A stretch of 64,000 nucleotides of DNA, taken from Holtermannia corniformis (taxonomy: Eukaryota > Basidiomycota > Tremellomycetes > Holtermanniales). The stretch covers positions 29,152 to 93,151 of the forward strand of contig BCIJ01000020.1 in NCBI GenBank assembly GCA_001599935.1, written 5' to 3'. Below are positions 22,699-33,255 of this stretch, piece by piece (within the stretch, counting starts at the first letter, position 1; every line of letters starts with the position of its first letter). The translations under genes were made by a program, and so were the position numbers. The notes beneath the pieces are model-generated. The model ran no database searches. It was not told the DNA's origin and saw only the letters and a program-made list of their open reading frames with translations.

Positions 22699-23845
22699 TC
22701 ATATCGTTGCGAGACTTCGATATAGCCTGCACTTTACCTTTTCACGCACGAGAACAATCTCACTTTCCGTCTCGTTTTCGTCGTCTGCCGTACCGTGGCG
22801 GCCACCGCTGCCCGCGCTAGCGTACAGCCCTCCCTCTCCAACAGCACTCCACGTCGAGTAGTCCCATCGCGTCCAACCCCATGTCTCTTTGATCTGTACA
22901 CAGGTTCAGTAGCGCACCAAATGTCGTCATGTCGCGTACCTCGGGTTTCTTGTGCGGCGCAAGGATCACGAGCCATTTTGCGCGCTCGCTAAGAGCGTAC
23001 AAGAGCGCAAACAGCTCCGACGTCGATGGCACGAGGTGTAGCGCAAAGGAGCAGATTACGATTTCGTACTGCTCAGGTGAGGACGGCAGTGAGCCGTTGG
23101 CGATCTCTTGGAACGAGAGCGGCAGGCAGATTCCGTTCGTGCGGGTCTGGTACGCTGGCGCTGTATACTAGTATGCAGCTGCGTCAATCTACCTGTTGGG
23201 GTGTAGGGGACACGTACAGGATCGGTAGCGGTAATGCGAAAGCCTTTGAACGAGGACGGGAGGTTGGCGGCTGGGCTGATGGCTTGACCTGTTGTCGGGC
23301 GACCAGCGCCACCAGCAGTCTGGAGAGAGCGCCGAACAGGTATCACTGGCGCCCTGTTTGGCGGGAGAAATGGCGGTCGGGCCGACACCGTCGCCAGCGC
23401 CGCTAGCGGATGACCAGCAGTGCGGTCCGGTACCGCCGCAGCTGACCGTGTTCCATGCACCTCTGCGCCGTCATGCAGCGCCCGACCAGTACGGTACCAG
23501 TCTTGCAAGCAGATTGTTGCTTCCCCACTATAGTGCATCAGCCACCTCGCCTCGTCCAAGCTCACTCACCTGCCCGCAGCCATGTCGAGTACCTCCAGCT
23601 GCTCGCAATCACGCCCCTCGGCAGCCCACCATCGATTCATCAGTTCAAACACGACTTTCTTGATCCCTGGGAAATGTGGGTTGCGGTACGAGGCGGCAAC
23701 CTTTTGGTAGTACTGCCCGAGTGTCAGCTAGTGACGGTCAGTCGCAGTGGGCGTGATTGACTTTGTCGACGCCGTGCTCGGCATAATTGGAGCTCATGTT
23801 CAGTGAGAGGTTGCCGATACCGATACTAGAGCTCGAAGACGACAT
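22699..23845 (-). CDS. SAM-dependent methyltransferase (class I), substrate unknown
   Basis: The start is the ATG at 23843-23845 (MSSSSSSIGIGNLSLN). After an early intron come YYQKVAASYRNPHFPG and WWAAEGRDCEQLEVLDMAAG, where LDMAAG is motif I for SAM binding. Downstream, exons encode FALHLVPSTSELFALLYALS and ERAKWLVILAPHKKPE, equivalent to motif post-II and III of a Rossmann methyltransferase. The C terminus ends EIVLVREKVKCRLYRSLATI then TGA at 22701-22699. The WGWTRWDYSTW segment resembles a family of fungal methyltransferases of unknown substrate. At least four introns are present; some middle exon limits, 23190-23470, are not certain. Confidence 0.78.
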
Positions 23846-25163
23846 GATTGCTTGCCTCGCCGTGATCAGAGTAGGGAGCGTTCGAACAGACTTTCGGGCG
23901 TGGGATTCCCACGGTAGACCAGGGTCCGATCATACCGCCCACAACGAAGTCCATGTTGCTTTGCTTTGCGACGAGGACGGTTACATCGGGAGCTGCCAAT
24001 CCAGCAACAGAACTACCCGGCGATGGAGCGTTTACCGAGTACGATTCCCGAACAACGGCGAGCATGCGCTATTACACAGCCTGCGACGCTGGCGTTCAGA
24101 ATCGGCATGGCCACACTGCTGCAAGGTCGCATGTCACGAAGATCGTTTCACCAGAACTCTTATCATGACCTTTGCTCCGACTGGTATGGTGCTCTTCACC
24201 AGCTGACAGCCAGGGATGGCAAGAAGACGACGATCTAACCCCCTGCCGGGAACCGTAACGCCGACAACGCCGACAATCTGTAACCCCGTTCGCGATCAAG
24301 ACGCAAACAAGTCGGTTTACGCGACGGCAGTGACAACGACGACCAGCACTCAACACTACTGATCACCCGCTGCTAACGTACGTTGACGCACTCACACAGC
24401 ATCGCCACACGAGCCACGCGGGCTGTGTTGGGGTAGTTTGCTGAGTGAGCGCTGACATGACACAATAGACCGCGCACCACCGCGTCAACAAATCGATCAT
24501 CCATCGGTACCGACTTGCATCCAGAGCGTCAACAAGGACAGAGATAGGACGAGAGAGAAGGCTCTGGTCATCTGAGCGTATCGCATCACAGGTGAGTGCC
24601 GAGATCAGCACGGATCAGGTTTCGAAAGCGGATGGTGGGGTGTCCGAGTCAGCTCGTGTCGCGCGGCCGTGGTCTCGCAGCTATTGCCAGATGCCATATC
24701 AGCAGCTGGGCACGAGCTACTCGGCGCATCAGTCGATGTCGGCGTACACTACGGCGTTCCAAAGCTGGCGGCAGCAATGCTCTGTAGACATCCGGACTCA
24801 TGACGGTACCCAGCTCCTGCAGGTACACCATGAGCTTGTACACGATCACCGTTGACTGCTCCTGTCTTTCGGGCCTTGGCATATGCTCGCTTCATACCAT
24901 CGGTCGCGGTCGGATCGGTCGTGGAGAGCCCGTCAGCCGCATGACGGCACCCGACCTATCGCTCATATCGCCCGGCACACCCTCCTACCTCTCCGTATCC
25001 CGTGTCTGTGAACTCCCACACCCTCACTTATATTCCCTTGATGGCCGAGCCCCACTTGCGTCGCCGCCATGACCATCCCCCGCCCACCCCGATTCTTGCC
25101 TAATCCGTCTATTTTGCGTCCGGCACGCGCTAACGCCTGCCGCGTCGCGTCACAGCCACTGAA
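23846..25163. other. 1.3 kb stretch with no firmly supported gene
   Basis: Open frames exist on both strands but none is convincing. On the minus strand, an ATG at 24960 starts MSDRSGAVMRLTGSPRPIRP, which could splice to a frame containing STVIVYKLMVYLQELGTVMS and then stop soon after. A second minus-strand ATG at 24571 opens with a hydrophobic leader. On the plus strand an 87-codon frame spans 24592-24855. A short motif TAACGCCGACAACGCCGAC lies at 24256-24274. The rightmost part should carry the promoter of the PWWP gene. Confidence 0.4.
24363..24571 (-). CDS. candidate small secreted protein, fragmentary model
   Basis: The ATG at 24569-24571 begins MTRAFSLVLSLSLLTLWMQ, a short N terminus followed by a hydrophobic core and a plausible cleavage region, as in signal peptides. 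A donor (gtcggt) directly follows, and a downstream cag near 24436 allows continuation as QTTPTQPAWLVWRCC. I could not build a complete downstream model. It may be chance hydrophobicity in a GC-rich minus strand. Secretion is an inference from composition alone. Confidence 0.25.
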
Positions 25164-26777
25164 ATGTCAGCACCACCCGCATCACCCCCAAAGGATAAGG
25201 AGCCCGAGCTCGAGGCCGAGGCCGCTCCCGCCGCTGCTGTCGAGGAGGAAAAGGTCGAGACACCAGCGGCTGCGGAGACCGAGGCCGAGCCCACCAAGCC
25301 CGAGTCATCAAAGTCTGCCAAGCCAAAATCAGCACGGCCATCGACTTCCAAAGCGCCCAAGAGCAAGACGGGCTCGGCCAAGGAGACGTCTGGCGCTTCG
25401 TTCTCAGCGAACGATGTCGTGTTGGCAAAGTTGAGGGGGTACCCCAAGTGGCGTGAGTGTTGCTGGTGCATTCGTGGATGATTCGTGCTGACGTGCGAAA
25501 TGCTAGCTGCCAAGGTGTGATGCTCGAACAAGTGGGATAGGGGGTGGTGCTGATTGCCTGTCAGATTGTGGCTGATGAGGACATTCCGACTGCGGTGCAA
25601 AAGGAGCGGTCTGGAACCAACAAGGGGATTGTCTGCGTCCGCTTCTTCCCCGCTGGCGACTAGTGCGTATCTCGGGCTGCTCACTCATCACTCCACTAAG
25701 TCTTTCAGTGCTTGGTTGTCCACACGCGATGTCTCGCACCTCAAGCCGCACGAGATCTCTGCCTTCATCAACGAACCGCACAAGAAGAAGGGTGACCTCA
25801 TGACGGCCTACAAGATTGCTGAAGACCCATCAGAGTGGGAGGCTGAGAAGGAGCGCGAGCAAGCCGAGGCAGACGAGGCCGCGGCTGAGGAGGAGGAGGG
25901 CGAGGACCAACTCGAGGACGGGGACGAGGTCGAGACGGGCAGCAAGCGTAAGCGTGCGGAACCCAAAAAGGACGCGAAGAAGAAGAAGGCCAAAACGGAG
26001 CCGGCCAGCAAGAAGGCGGTGGGTTGCCATGGTGTCTTGACTGCATCCGGGGCTGATCGAGCCGCTAGGCCGAGGGCAAGAAGGCGACAAAGGCTGACAA
26101 GGCCAAGCCGACGGCCAAGGACTCGAAGAAGCCAGTGTCGGCAGCCGAGCCAGAAGGTGACGGTGCGTGATGCTTGCGTTGTTTTCATCATCGATGGCTG
26201 ACAGTCGCCAACAGATGCGCTCGCCAATGACCCAGAGGCCGTAAAGGTCAAGGAATGGCGACACAAGCTCCAGCGCGCGTTCCTGTCTACAAAGGGTGTA
26301 CCATCCGAAAACGTGTGTGTGCTGTGTTGATCAGATCGCAAACGACTGACGCCGACGCAGGAGATCGGCCAGTACGCGGAACTGTTCACAACGATTGAAG
26401 AGTACGATACCAAGATGACGGTCCCGTACCTTCAGCACTCGAAGATTGGCAAGGGTGAGTCGAGCCCACGTTCAGATGTGTGCACGACTGAAGGTCTGTA
26501 GTCATGAAGAAGATTGCGGCGATCAAGGACCTGCCCAACGAAGCGGAGCACAAGATCACTACACGAGCTGCGGCGCTGATGGAGACTGTGAGTGTCGCGT
26601 CTAGTGATTGGAGACGCTAACGGCCTACAGTGGGGCAAGATCCTTGAATCCCCAGCAACCAACGGCGACGCCAAGCCTGCGTCCAAAAAGGCCGACGATG
26701 TCGAGATGGCCGAACCAGTCCCAGCCCAGGAGAACGGAGACGCTCCTGCTGCAGCGGAGGAAGAGGCCACGGCCTGA
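25164..26777 (+). CDS. PWWP-domain chromatin protein (HDGF/LEDGF-like)
   Basis: The start is the ATG at 25164 ([14 protein letters not shown]). A Glu/Ala/Lys-rich N terminus precedes a PWWP domain: [20 protein letters not shown], a short exon with [13 protein letters not shown], then [20 protein letters not shown] and HLKPHEI. PWWP domains bind methylated histone lysine, usually H3K36me, together with DNA. A long acidic/basic linker ([20 protein letters not shown]) follows. The C-terminal helical region ([72 protein letters not shown]) resembles the integrase-binding/TFIIS N-terminal fold of LEDGF and HRP2. At least six introns of about 50 nt are present. The stop is TGA at 26775-26777. S. 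pombe Pdp proteins or budding yeast Ioc4 share the PWWP but not obviously this C terminus. Confidence 0.88.
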
Positions 26778-26934
26778 GTGGATGAAAACCGAAGTCTTGG
26801 ATATTTTCGGGTGTTCGGGTGTGGGATGCAACCAAAGATGCAATGTACCGCTCGCGCTGGCGCTGTGGGGAACCCAAAATACATGACATGCGTGGAGGAG
26901 TGTGTACGATACAGCGGGATGATGCTAGGCGACG

Positions 26935-27591
26935 GGCGTTGGTGGCGGCGCTTGCTCTGGCACTGTGGTGTGTGAGTGGTGTGTTGCCGGGGGAAGGGTA
27001 CGGACATGGTACAGGTGGTACGGGTTGAGCAAACATCCGACCCATCAACACGCCAACGCCTACGCTCATCAGTCTCTCCCAAGATCCAAGGCTGGAGCAC
27101 GCACCCTCAAAGACGCCCAGCAAGATGCCCGTCCCGACAGCCGAACCAAACATTGATTTCGGGCCCGACCGGATGGCCAAGCTGCCACCGGTCAAGAAAC
27201 CGGCAATGATGGCGTTCCACGGGTCCTCCTTTTGTCGATAGCCTTTGACGGCACAGTCGTAGGTGGAGAACATGCCACCCCAGACACCAAAGTTGCCGCC
27301 GAGGACGGGTGCTCGCGCTTTGATGGCGGCCAGAGAGCCGACTAGGCGTTCGCCCTGTGATCATGAGCCTGTGTGGGAGCATGGGATGGTTGCGGTCGGA
27401 CTGACCCTTGGGCTATTTCTCGCGCCTTTGATACCGTGCCAGATCCCACCGCCGATTGCACCCATTGAGAATGCACCGCCTGCATCGTTGATGATGACCC
27501 ATGGGCTGATGGGTCAGCTCGAGTCGAGTGGATGATCCGGATGATTGAACGGCACGCACCAAGGGTCTCGTGAGTGATCACCGTGCGACAT
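26935..27591 (-). CDS. TIM17: mitochondrial import inner membrane translocase subunit Tim17
   Basis: Core channel-associated subunit of the TIM23 presequence translocase. The start is the ATG at 27589-27591. Exon 1 encodes [10 protein letters not shown], and a 52-nt intron interrupts the following Cys codon. The next exon gives [20 protein letters not shown] and [17 protein letters not shown], then [20 protein letters not shown] and [20 protein letters not shown] followed by [20 protein letters not shown]. Four glycine-rich membrane segments are apparent. After another intron come [17 protein letters not shown] and, through a 43-nt intron with donor GTCCGT, the terminal [12 protein letters not shown] and TAG at 26937-26935. 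Without that last intron the frame would run on into the antisense of the PWWP gene, so the spliced end is preferred. Confidence 0.95.
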
Positions 27592-27914
27592 GGTAGATTC
27601 TCCTGATCGCTCTCGTTACAGCCTTCTGGTTTACACCCTCGTGTTCCCTGTACTCGACCAGGACCCAGGGCAGACTAGAGCTGTGCGAGCTTGAAGCGCA
27701 GAGAGGATAGTGTATGGCCGAAATCGGGCGGCAAGACGAGTGGAAGCGTAGGGGGTTTGCGGAAATCATCGTAACGCCGAGTAACGCCGACCACGAGGTT
27801 GGTAGGGGGTTTAGAAAGTTGGCTGTTTGTGCTTGCTAGCGAGAGCACTGGACCGAGACGCCCTGCAAACGATCAGCAACCGGCACAGAGGCAGGCTACG
27901 GACTGATAGGTACA
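27592..27914. promoter_or_regulatory. divergent promoter region TIM17 / RPB8
   Basis: The 323 bp between the start codons carry two direct copies of GTAACGCCGA (27771-27780 and 27781-27790). The same core appears at 24255-24264. No ORF is supported. The tandem placement between two essential genes makes a transcription-factor site possible; no factor is assigned. Confidence 0.45.
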
Positions 27915-28604
27915 ATGGCGGAGAACAACATCATCTTTGAGGACCGGTTCGTGGTTGATGTGAGTGCACCGAGGACCGGCGAGATGCAGTCGCTGATGCC
28001 GTTGTAGGACGTTGACAAGGACGGCCGCAAGTTTGATAGAGGTGAGGAGCTATACTACCAAGTCCATCGGCTCATCCCCCACCAGTCTCACGGATAACCG
28101 GGTCCTCGGAGCGAATGCACCTCACGCTCGACATTGCAAACGAGCTGTACCCTCTCAAACCACAAGACTCCATCTTCCTCACGCTCGCCCGCTCGCTCGT
28201 CGAGAACGCAGAGGACGACGCAGACGTCGAGATGGATGAGGACGGGGAAAAGGTGCACAAGATCAAGCGCGAGATGTGGCGCGGTGGCGATCAGGGGTTG
28301 GCAGAGCAGTTTGACTACGTGTTGTATGGCAAGGTCAGTCGCTCGGTCGCAACTCTTACCGGCTGGCTGCGTGTTCTGCGGGATGGCTGACGTTTTCAAA
28401 CAGGTGTACAAATTTGACGATTCGATCAAGGGCGAGAACCAAACGTGTGTTGAGCTCCCTTCCGTCGACAATCACGGCGCTGACCTAGACCGCAGAACAG
28501 CATACCTCTCCTTCGGTGGCCTTCTGATGGCTCTCCGTGGCTCTTACCGTCACCTCGCAGAGTTCATCGTCGGCGAGAACATCTACCTGCTCATCCGGAA
28601 ATGA
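27915..28604 (+). CDS. RPB8: RNA polymerases I/II/III shared subunit Rpb8 (ABC14.5)
   Basis: The start is the ATG at 27915 (MAENNIIFEDRFVVD). Intron 27960-28007 separates it from DVDKDGRKFDR, and a second intron leads to VSRITGSSERMHLTLDIAN, the typical Rpb8 OB-fold entry FDxVSRI...LDIxxELYP. Next come ELYPLKPQDSIFLTLARSL, an acidic loop (NAEDDADVEMDEDGE), and REMWRGGDQGLAEQFDYVLY before an intron. The C terminus is TAYLSFGGLLMALRGSYRHL followed by YLLIRK and TGA. Length and motif order match the family. It is found in all three nuclear RNA polymerases. Confidence 0.96.
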
Positions 28605-29384
28605 GTGCCGGCGTGGGCGTGGGTCGAGGGGCTAGAGTGCATGGTTGTCGGTCTGTTTGCATATGTATATTCTCATCGGCACGCTATGGTGCACGGCGCA
28701 GGCGGCAGTAATGGACTATGTATGCAGACGAAAGGAGCGTAGCAGGCGCCTTCTTCCACATGGTTTGTTAGGGTCTGATGAGACTCGCGAACGCATATTC
28801 ATAACGCCCGTCAGCTCAATCGATATTGTCTGCAACACAGGCATCTTTCTTGAGATTGACCGCCGCCCTCGCAAGTCTAGTCCGACCTGAACTCGCAGCC
28901 AGTCTGCGTGCTCTGCAATTGAGACAGTGCCGCATAAGAGCAACAGCAGCAGCCTGTGTCGCTGGTCTGTCTGGCGTCTTACACTGATACAGCCGGCCTT
29001 CACAGTGAAGCCAAGTGCAATACACAGGCGCGCTATCGCTGTGGCTACCATCGTCTCATGGCCGATCTGTTGCCGTCGCCATCACGCGCTCTATGATCCC
29101 AAAGTCCCGCCGAGCGCTGCGCCGAGATTAATGAGCCGGATTGTCAGCACGGCCGAGCGTTACGGCACTGCGAGGTGGAGGGGACGAGGTACGCTTGGAC
29201 CTCCACCTGGTCACTGGGCACGCAAGCGCACTGGAGATGGCGCTAGATAACTAGACAAACTGTCACATCGCGCGTTACTTTCTCCACTTGTACATCCACC
29301 GTCCTACTCGCTTGCAAGTACAATGATGGACGTAGCCAAGCTCACGACGCGCAGCTTGACAAACTCGATTCACTAACTAGCAAC
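28605..29384. other. 780-bp gap with no firm gene
   Basis: A minus-strand ATG at 29051 opens MVATAIARLCIALGFTVKAG, hydrophobic and possibly a signal or membrane segment. A donor GTAAGA and an acceptor TTGCAG about 70 nt later are present, but the joined frame stops quickly (STQTGCEFRSD). Without splicing the frame reaches 28716. Neither version matches a family. The right part presumably holds the promoter of the aldo-keto reductase. Confidence 0.35.
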
Positions 29385-30922
29385 ATGGCTGACGCTTGGC
29401 ATGAATCCGGTGGGACTCCGTTCGACCCCAAGGTACGCAGCGATCTACTTGGAATAGGACTGACGATTACAGGACGTTCCCTTCAGGAACCTCGGCCCTT
29501 CGGGTCTTGTGCGTAGCTCGCGGGAAACAAATCAGTCGAATCGCTGACGCGGCCTCAGCGAGTTCCCGTCTTCTCGATCGGTGGCTGGCTGACCCTCGGT
29601 GGCACCGTCAAGGGTGACCCCGTCAAGGTATGCGTGTTGTCATGAAGCGGCTGCGGTATTGACGATGGTATAGGACATCTTGACGACTGCGTACGAGGTG
29701 TGTAAAGCGGCGAAATCTGAACGTTCGCTGACCATCCAGAACGGCATCAACTTTATTGACGTGAGACGTCGCGCGCTTGACCTCGAGCGACACTTGCTGA
29801 CAGTCTACAGACCGCCGAAGTGTACGCCAATGGCAATGTGAGCTTGTTTAGGGTCAACCTCCAGACCGCTGCTGAGCTCTTCAGTCCGAAATCGAGATCG
29901 GTCGCGTACTCAAGGAGACCAACTGGCCCCGTTCAGACCTCATCATCTCTACAAAGGTCTTTTTCGGCGTCGGCTCGAAAGAACCCAACGGCCGCGGTCT
30001 TAGCCGCAAGCACATTATCGAAGGCGTCAACCACAGCTTGAAGCGCACTCAGCTCGACTACTTTGACGTCGTGTTTGCCCACCGGTATGACCCTACTGTC
30101 CCGATGGAGGAGATTGTGCGCGCGTTCAACTATCTGATTGACAGTGCGTGTGGGACGCAGTCACTTGGCGAGGCTGATGCGTGTTATAGAGGGTATCACG
30201 CACTACTGGGGCACGTCCGAGTGGCCTGCTATCCGGATCGAGGAGGCGTACCGTGAGTCGTCTGCGCACCATCTCGACGTGACCAACCGATCGTGCAGAC
30301 GTCGCTGCCCGCCTCAACCTGATCCCGCCCATCGCCGAGCAGCCCCACTACTCGCTCTTTGTGCGCGAGCGCTTCGAAGCAGAATACGAGCCCCTGCACA
30401 AGAACTACAACTACGGCTCGACCATCTGGTCCCCGCTCGACTCGGGTCTGCTCACGGGCAAGTACAACGAGGTGGCCGAGACGGGCAAGATCCCGTCTGG
30501 ATCGCGCTACGAGAACAACAAGGCCTTCTTCGAGGACACGATCAAGAAGCTGCAGACGCCAGAGGGCAAGGAGCAGATCCGCAAAGTCAAAGAGTTGTCC
30601 AAGATTGCCGAAGAGCTGCAAGCCTCGACGGCGGCGCTCGCGCTTGCTTGGGTCGCGGCCAACCCTTATGTCTCCACTGTGATTGTACGTCTTTGTGGTA
30701 GTTGACGGATAGACTACTGACGTGCACAGCTCGGCGCTAGCAAGCCCGAGCAGATCATCGAGAACCTCAAGGCGATTCCGTTGATCAAAAAGCTCCAGGA
30801 CGACAAGGAGCTCAAGGCCCGCATCGACGCCGTGTTCGACAACGCGCCCGCCAAGCAGGTGAGTCTTGATCGCGACTGACCGGGTCAGAGCTGACTGCTT
30901 ATAGCCGACTTTTGGCCGCTAG
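29385..30922 (+). CDS. aldo-keto reductase, voltage-gated K+ channel beta-subunit type
   Basis: NADPH-dependent oxidoreductase of the AKR6-like group; fungal members are cytosolic aldehyde reductases. The start is the ATG at 29385 (MADAWHESGGTPFD), and the next exons are small. Motifs in order: FRNLGPSGLRVPVFSIGGWL, NGINFIDTAEVYANG (catalytic Asp and Tyr), DLIISTKVFFGVGSKEPNGR (Lys), RGLSRKHIIEGVNHSLKRTQ, YFDVVFAHRYDPTVPMEEIV (His), THYWGTSEWPAIRIEEAY, IIPxxEQPxY-like IPPIAEQPHYSLFVRERF, STIWSPLDSGLLTGKYN and VILGASKPEQIIENL. These match Kv-beta proteins closely. The last exon adds PTFGR after a 55-nt intron and stops at 30920-30922. At least seven introns are present, several giving exons under 60 nt. 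Confidence 0.93.
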
Positions 30923-31123
30923 CAGAGGCAGGGAGGGCAGCGTCAGAGGAATGAAACAGTGGGAAGTTGAAGAAAATAAAAAATGTTATGGGAGCCACAA
31001 TGACGTGAAGATCTCGCCCTAGCCAACGCAAGTGTGCACGAATTCGTAATGCACAGCTGCATCTCTATCTGGCGGCGTCTTGATCTATCGTACGGCATTC
31101 GTTGCGTTGTGTCCATCTACGGC

Positions 31124-33063
31124 TCACTTGAAGCGCTCCAGTCTACGGCGGCGCAATTCCTCTGCAGCCAAGTCAGTCGACATTCGCGAGGACGATTACA
31201 ATAGCACGCACCCGGGGAGAGCTCTTCAACAGGCGCCTCGACCTCTTCTTCTTCCTCTTCATGCTCAATCTGATCCACCTCCATCTGATTCTTCTGCACA
31301 GCAACGGGTGCAGCCTGAGCGTTGGCGGCGCGCTCGCGTTCCGCTTCGCGCTCCGAAGCGCGCTTCACGACTGGCGGAGGCGGCATCGCCCATCCATCCG
31401 GGACGTGGCCCAGGCTGGCCTGCAGCGCCGCCTGCAGCTGAGCGTCCTCGTCGTCATAGTCTCTCGATGCGGTGGCAAAGTCGTACGACGGGCCATCGTC
31501 AATGTCCGAGTTGACCTCGTCTTCGTCGGCTGCGGCTGCGGCTGTGGCCTCGGGGTTCTCTGCCAGACTCGCCGCGATGGCCTGGCGCATCTCTTCGGCT
31601 TCACGGGCGCGTTCGCGCGCCGCATGGTTGGAGACTGGGGCGGGCTGTGCATCGTCTTCATCTTCGTCTTCATCATCCGGTTCGGTATCTTCAGTCCCAA
31701 ACAAGTCTTCTTGGCGCCGGCGCCGCTTGCCAACGCTGCGCGATGACAGGAGAGACGCTTGAGACCGCGTAAAGGACTCGAGCTCGGCTTTGGATCTCGC
31801 GAGTGAGGACGCGAGATGCTCTTCAGGCGTTGCGGGGCCCGATCCAGGGCCCGATCCAGACCCGGCTGGTGGTTGTGGCAATGAACGCGCTGCTGCTGCC
31901 GAGTAGGATGTCGAAGCGTGGGGCGCTAGGCGGGATGCTGGGTACGTCAATGCTGCTGAATGCGCTTGACGATCCTAGGGTGAGCGACTCACATGGTCCA
32001 GCTTGCGCTGCTCTGCTGCCAACCCCGTTTGCCGTCTGCACTGTCCCTTGTCCAGGCTCGGGCAATTCCAGTGCCACCCGATCCGCCTCGCACTCTGGAA
32101 AGACAGCCTGCCCCTCGTCCTCCTGCCCTTTGCCCATGTACGCCGCCGATTCCGCAACCTGCCACGCTTTCGAGTTGGAGCGGACGGCAAAGACCGAGTA
32201 GCCTTCCTCTTCGGCTTGCTTCAGGACCTGCGTTGGTCGTCAGCATAGGAGATTGTACCTGACAGGTTTGTCACACCATGGCGAGATACGTGTTGGAGAT
32301 CCACTCTGGTTGTGCGAGAAACGAGTTGAGGTTGTACCACCGTTTGGTGGAGCCAAACTTGCGTAGCGGGAGCCAATGGTTCTCGAGGTGCAGGACAAAA
32401 GCCGCTTGCGACCTGATGATCAAACGTTAGCCGTCGTGGGTGTGAAAGATGACATGGACGTACTCTGGATGTGCCTGAAAGGGGCGCATGACTTCGCCAC
32501 GCCAGCGGACGAGGGTGAGATCCCAAACTTGTAGAGCCTAATCACACGAATCAGCTAGCGTCTCAAGCCGGGTCGTGCGCAAGAGGAAGCTGTGAGACGC
32601 GGTTATGACAGCATTCTGGAATGCTACCAAGCCGCGTACACCCAGCTACTCGAGGCGCGCGCTGCGTTGAAACTCGCCGCTTCTAACGTGCTCAGGGAGA
32701 AGAAGCCCGTGTCGTTGACATTGTAGCTCTTTGTGCGCTTGTGGTCCACATCAAGCGTTGCATTCTCGGCGTTGTCAAGCCTGGTGTCATGTCAGCCGTG
32801 CGGCTCCCGATACCAGCAATGAGCACTGACCCAGCCGCGATGTCCGCCAAGTCTAGCTCGCTGTATGTCTGAGACTGGAGCAGGTTGTTGCTGAGCGCAG
32901 GTCATCAGTAGTGTGCACTGTTCGTGGATTGAGCCACATACAGGCAATGCTGGGCGCACAGCTGCGAGCCGGGCTCCTGCTTTTCGTGATAGATGACTGG
33001 ATCGTGCAGTCAGCTCTACAGTTTCATCCACCATACAGCCCACTCACAAGGGACGAGATCCAT
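31124..33063 (-). CDS. ataxin-3-like Josephin deubiquitinase with UIMs
   Basis: Cysteine protease that trims ubiquitin chains. The start is the ATG at 33061-33063. Exon 1 encodes MDLVPF with the Phe codon split by an intron, then IYHEKQEPGSQLCAQHCL, where the Cys of QLCAQ aligns with the catalytic Cys14 of human ataxin-3. NNLLQSQTYSELDLADIAAG follows. The catalytic His and Asn lie in LENHWLPLRKFG and RWYNLNSFL, and AMVLKQAEEEGYSVFAVR completes the Josephin fold. The C-terminal half has two ubiquitin-interacting motifs: AEEMRQAIAASLAENPEA and DAQLQAALQASLGHVPDG, plus acidic stretches. The final exon (EELRRRRLERFK) is joined by an intron after VEELSP. Length and order equal human ataxin-3 without a polyglutamine tract. 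Confidence 0.92.
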
Positions 33064-33255
33064 GATGGCTCGAGTGCGATAATCGCTCTTCATACCAACC
33101 TGGCCGCCAACGTCAGTGCGTCCGTCTCGTCTGCCACGTCACCCACCAAACCGCTCAACCCCCTTTTGCAGTTTCGCCACTGCGGAGTCTCCACCGCACG
33201 TCGTCCGCACTCCTTTCTTGGCTGATGGTCTCGAATGGGCTGACATGTCATTGGC

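Noticed and set aside
26617..27273. 218-codon minus-strand ORF extending Tim17 into the PWWP gene
   Set aside because: The second half is antisense to PWWP exons. Removing a 43-nt intron gives a natural Tim17 C terminus and stop at 26935.
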